Positions 6,093 to 7,792 of a stretch of 7,792 nucleotides of DNA are shown here, piece by piece. The stretch's first letter is position 1, and every line of letters begins with the position of its first letter. The notes below the pieces were generated by a model. It was not told the DNA's origin. It saw only the letters and a program-made list of their open reading frames with translations, and did not search any database. The translations under genes and the position numbers were made by a program. Origin of the DNA: Porticoccaceae bacterium (GTDB taxonomy: Bacteria > Pseudomonadota > Gammaproteobacteria > Pseudomonadales > Porticoccaceae); NCBI GenBank assembly GCA_003448675.1, contig DLXZ01000037.1, forward strand, positions 1-7,792, in the 5' to 3' direction.

Positions 6093-6268
6093 ACCAGCGA
6101 CTCAAAAAACGATTCCATTACAGACATCGGAGGAAATAAATGTACTTGGGTATTTAATCAATCTCGTCGCAGTTTAAACCTGATACTGGGTTTCTATCTA
6201 CCGGACTTTCTAAGTAGCCCTGTACCGGCCTTTTGATGCAAAGAAAAACCCCCTCCTGTTGCTGCCCT
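6093..6268. other. intergenic spacer with an orphan strong ribosome-binding sequence
   Basis: Between the IS relic and the end of the Lon-like gene. The only notable item is GGAGG (6129-6133), 6 bp before an ATG at 6140, whose frame closes after five codons (MYLGI, TAA at 6155-6157). This could be a beheaded gene start left by the insertion, a tiny leader, or chance. TACCGG occurs twice (around 6198 and 6223) with no further structure. Confidence 0.4.
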
Positions 6269-6298
6269 TCAGCTCTCGGCGTCACCTGGACCAGGGGG
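6241..6298 (-). terminator. possible intrinsic terminator of the Lon-like gene
   Basis: On the minus strand CCCCCT (6298-6293, inside the last codons of the gene) can pair with AGGGGG (6254-6249, past the stop), followed directly by TTTTTCTTT (6248-6240). The loop is long (38 nt) and contains a smaller CCTGG/CCAGG stem. The GC-rich stem plus T-run is suggestive, but the overlap with coding sequence and the large loop make it weak. Confidence 0.3.
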
Positions 6299-7792
6299 CG
6301 GCGCGGGTTCGGTGGCCATAACTTTTTTAATTTCCGGTTCGCCACCTTCGTCCTTGCCAAATCCCCTGCGCAACTCGGCAAAATGTTGCAGGCGCGCCTG
6401 GACTTTGCCGTTAATGCTTTCTGGTGGAAATTCGCCGTTTTCATCCATATCACCGGCGCTGATACCGGTTAGCACTTCAATGGCCTGATCCACGTACTCG
6501 ACGGGGTAGATACTGAACTGTCCCTGTTCGATAGCCTCGGTCACTTCGGGGTTGAGCATCAGGTTGGTGACGTTTTTGGCGGGAATAATGACACCCTGCT
6601 GGCCGTTGAGGCCGCGGGCCTTGCAGATGTCGAAGAAACCTTCGATTTTTTCGTTGACGCCACCGATCACCTGAGCGCGACCAAGCTGGTTCATGGAACC
6701 GGTGATAGCAAAACACTGCTTGATAGGCACGCCGCTGAGGGAAGAAACCAGCGCGCAGAGTTCTGCCATGGTGGCGCTGTCGCCATCGACGCCGCCGTAG
6801 CTTTGCTCAAAGGCTATGCTGGCGGTAAGGGACATGGGCGCGGTTTGACCATAGCGGGCACCGAGAAAAGCGGACAGGGTAAATACACCCTTGGTGTGAG
6901 TCGGCCCGCTCATATCGGATTCGCGGGCAATATCGATCAGGCGGCCGTCACCCAGACGGGTTGTGGCGGTGATCCGCGAAGGCTGACCAAAGGCGAAGTT
7001 ACCCATTTGCAGAACCGACAGGCCATTTACCTGGCCAACCACCTCACCCACGGTGTCAATCATGACGTGTTCGCGCAGAATGCCCTCCTGCACCCTGTCA
7101 CGCACACGGTCCACACGCTCAACCTGGGTGCGGATGACTTTATTCACGTCCTCATCGGTGACCACATCTCGATCGGCCTGACCGGCCCAATAACTGGCCT
7201 CGCTGATCACGTCGGAGATGCTGCCCATGTGGGTGGAAAGTTTTTCCGAGTCCTCGACCTGGCGCATACTCTGGCGGATCACGGCGGCGACAGCGGTTTT
7301 ATCAAAGGGTAGCATGCTGTCCTTACGCACCATGGTCGCGATCATGCGCGCGTAGAGGAAATCATTTTCGGGGTTACGATCCAGGCGCGCTTCAAAATCC
7401 GCAGGCACCTTGAACAGCTCGGCAAAGTCCGGGTCCTGAGCGTAAAGCAGATAATAGAGCATGCGATCGCCCAACAGCACCACTTTCACATCCAGGGGTA
7501 TGGGTTCCGGCTCCAGGGACATGGTGCTGGCCAGACCCAGACTGCGCTCAAGGGGTTCGATGCGCAATTCCTTGGAATAAAGCGCCTGTTTTAGCCCTTC
7601 CCAGGCATAGGGCTGCATCAGCAATTTACGGATTTCCAGCACCAGATAGCCGCCATTAGCCTTATGCAGGGCGCCGGGCTTAATGAGGGTGAAATCGGTG
7701 GTGAGCATGCCCATATAGGCTTTGTTTTCCACCCGCCCCAGCAGATTGCCGTAGGTGGGGTGCTCCTCATACACCACGGGCATGCCCGTGGT
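6269..7792 (-). CDS. Lon-like AAA+ serine protease (LonB/YcbZ-type family), N-terminus beyond window
   Basis: The C-terminal 507 codons of an ATP-dependent protease of the Lon superfamily with split AAA/insert architecture (the E. coli YcbZ / archaeal LonB-like group, usually about 800 aa in gammaproteobacteria). The frame is open to the right edge (T-T-G precedes the Met at 7783), so that Met is internal. Counting from it: a Walker B-like strand GGYLVLE (44-50), sensor region KVVLLGDRMLYY (100-111), arginine-rich DFEARLDRN (129-137), helical lid (160-235), then the Lon protease domain (about 240-440). Catalytic Ser336 lies in GVDGDSAT and Lys379 in GGVNEK. They are 43 residues apart, the same as Ser679-Lys722 in E. 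coli Lon. Walker A should be off-window. The tail (445-504) is acidic and proline-rich and probably disordered. No membrane segments are visible, so a cytosolic form is likely. It degrades proteins processively; natural substrates of this group are poorly known. Confidence 0.95.
   Translation of the reverse strand, partial: TTGMPVVYEEHPTYGNLLGRVENKAYMGMLTTDFTLIKPGALHKANGGYLVLEIRKLLMQPYAWEGLKQALYSKELRIEPLERSLGLASTMSLEPEPIPLDVKVVLLGDRMLYYLLYAQDPDFAELFKVPADFEARLDRNPENDFLYARMIATMVRKDSMLPFDKTAVAAVIRQSMRQVEDSEKLSTHMGSISDVISEASYWAGQADRDVVTDEDVNKVIRTQVERVDRVRDRVQEGILREHVMIDTVGEVVGQVNGLSVLQMGNFAFGQPSRITATTRLGDGRLIDIARESDMSGPTHTKGVFTLSAFLGARYGQTAPMSLTASIAFEQSYGGVDGDSATMAELCALVSSLSGVPIKQCFAITGSMNQLGRAQVIGGVNEKIEGFFDICKARGLNGQQGVIIPAKNVTNLMLNPEVTEAIEQGQFSIYPVEYVDQAIEVLTGISAGDMDENGEFPPESINGKVQARLQHFAELRRGFGKDEGGEPEIKKVMATEPAPPPGPGDAES
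7773..7792. repeat. 20-bp perfect palindrome inside the Lon-like gene
   Basis: ACCACGGGCA followed by its exact reverse complement TGCCCGTGGT, touching the right edge of the window. It encodes the T-T-G-M-P-V-V stretch on the minus strand. Its true extent is unknown because the window ends there. Confidence 0.8.

Noticed and set aside
6018..6236. 72-codon plus-strand open frame overlapping the end of the transposase relic
   Set aside because: It overlaps, out of frame, the conserved transposase C-terminus and runs into spacer with no recognisable sequence. It lacks a convincing ribosome binding site.
6803..7312. 169-codon plus-strand open frame
   Set aside because: It lies entirely opposite the Lon-like protease gene, has no recognisable motif, and its composition mirrors the opposite coding strand. 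The protease reading has catalytic residues at the exact family spacing.
1..7792. CRISPR arrays or tandem repeat arrays
   Set aside because: No regularly spaced direct repeats were seen on reading the whole window.

Overview
The window looks like chromosomal DNA of a gammaproteobacterium, probably a marine or oligotrophic Cellvibrionales/Pseudomonas-like lineage. The translated YchF reads very like pseudomonad and enterobacterial YchF. The tRNA-Met encodes its own CCA and has a sigma70-like stable-RNA promoter. The large protease belongs to the Lon-like family common in gammaproteobacteria. No gene here fixes the genus, so this is inference from protein flavour.

Layout, left to right. (1) 1-1868 (+): the 3' part of ychF (GTPase-fold ATPase, cut by the left edge) is followed after 3 bp by a complete EamA/DMT-type ten-helix exporter, probably co-transcribed. 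(2) 1892-2023 (+): an elongator tRNA-Met (CAT) with a recognisable promoter and GC-rich discriminator. (3) 2024-2653: about 630 bp without an intact gene. It holds a hairpin, a decayed protein-like reading on the minus strand (2208-2491), and a Fur-box-like palindrome just upstream of the next gene. (4) 2654-5276 (+): a two-gene unit, a 703-aa TonB-dependent outer-membrane receptor and, 13 bp later, a small exported TlpA/ResA-like thioredoxin with a CPWC active site. (5) 5346-6092: a dead insertion sequence of the IS1595 type, its transposase broken by one frameshift and one nonsense codon. (6) 6269-7792 (-): the C-terminal two thirds of a Lon-like AAA+ protease (Ser-Lys dyad), running off the right edge and convergent with everything to its left.

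The most interesting part is the receptor-thioredoxin pair. The receptor has exactly two cysteines, both in a CSMC motif in the plug domain, and the next gene encodes a periplasmic dithiol protein. This suggests, as inference only, a redox- or metal-thiol-linked uptake system, possibly iron- or copper-related. The substrate cannot be read from the sequence. The rest is ordinary housekeeping sequence interrupted by mobile-element and gene debris between the tRNA gene and the protease.
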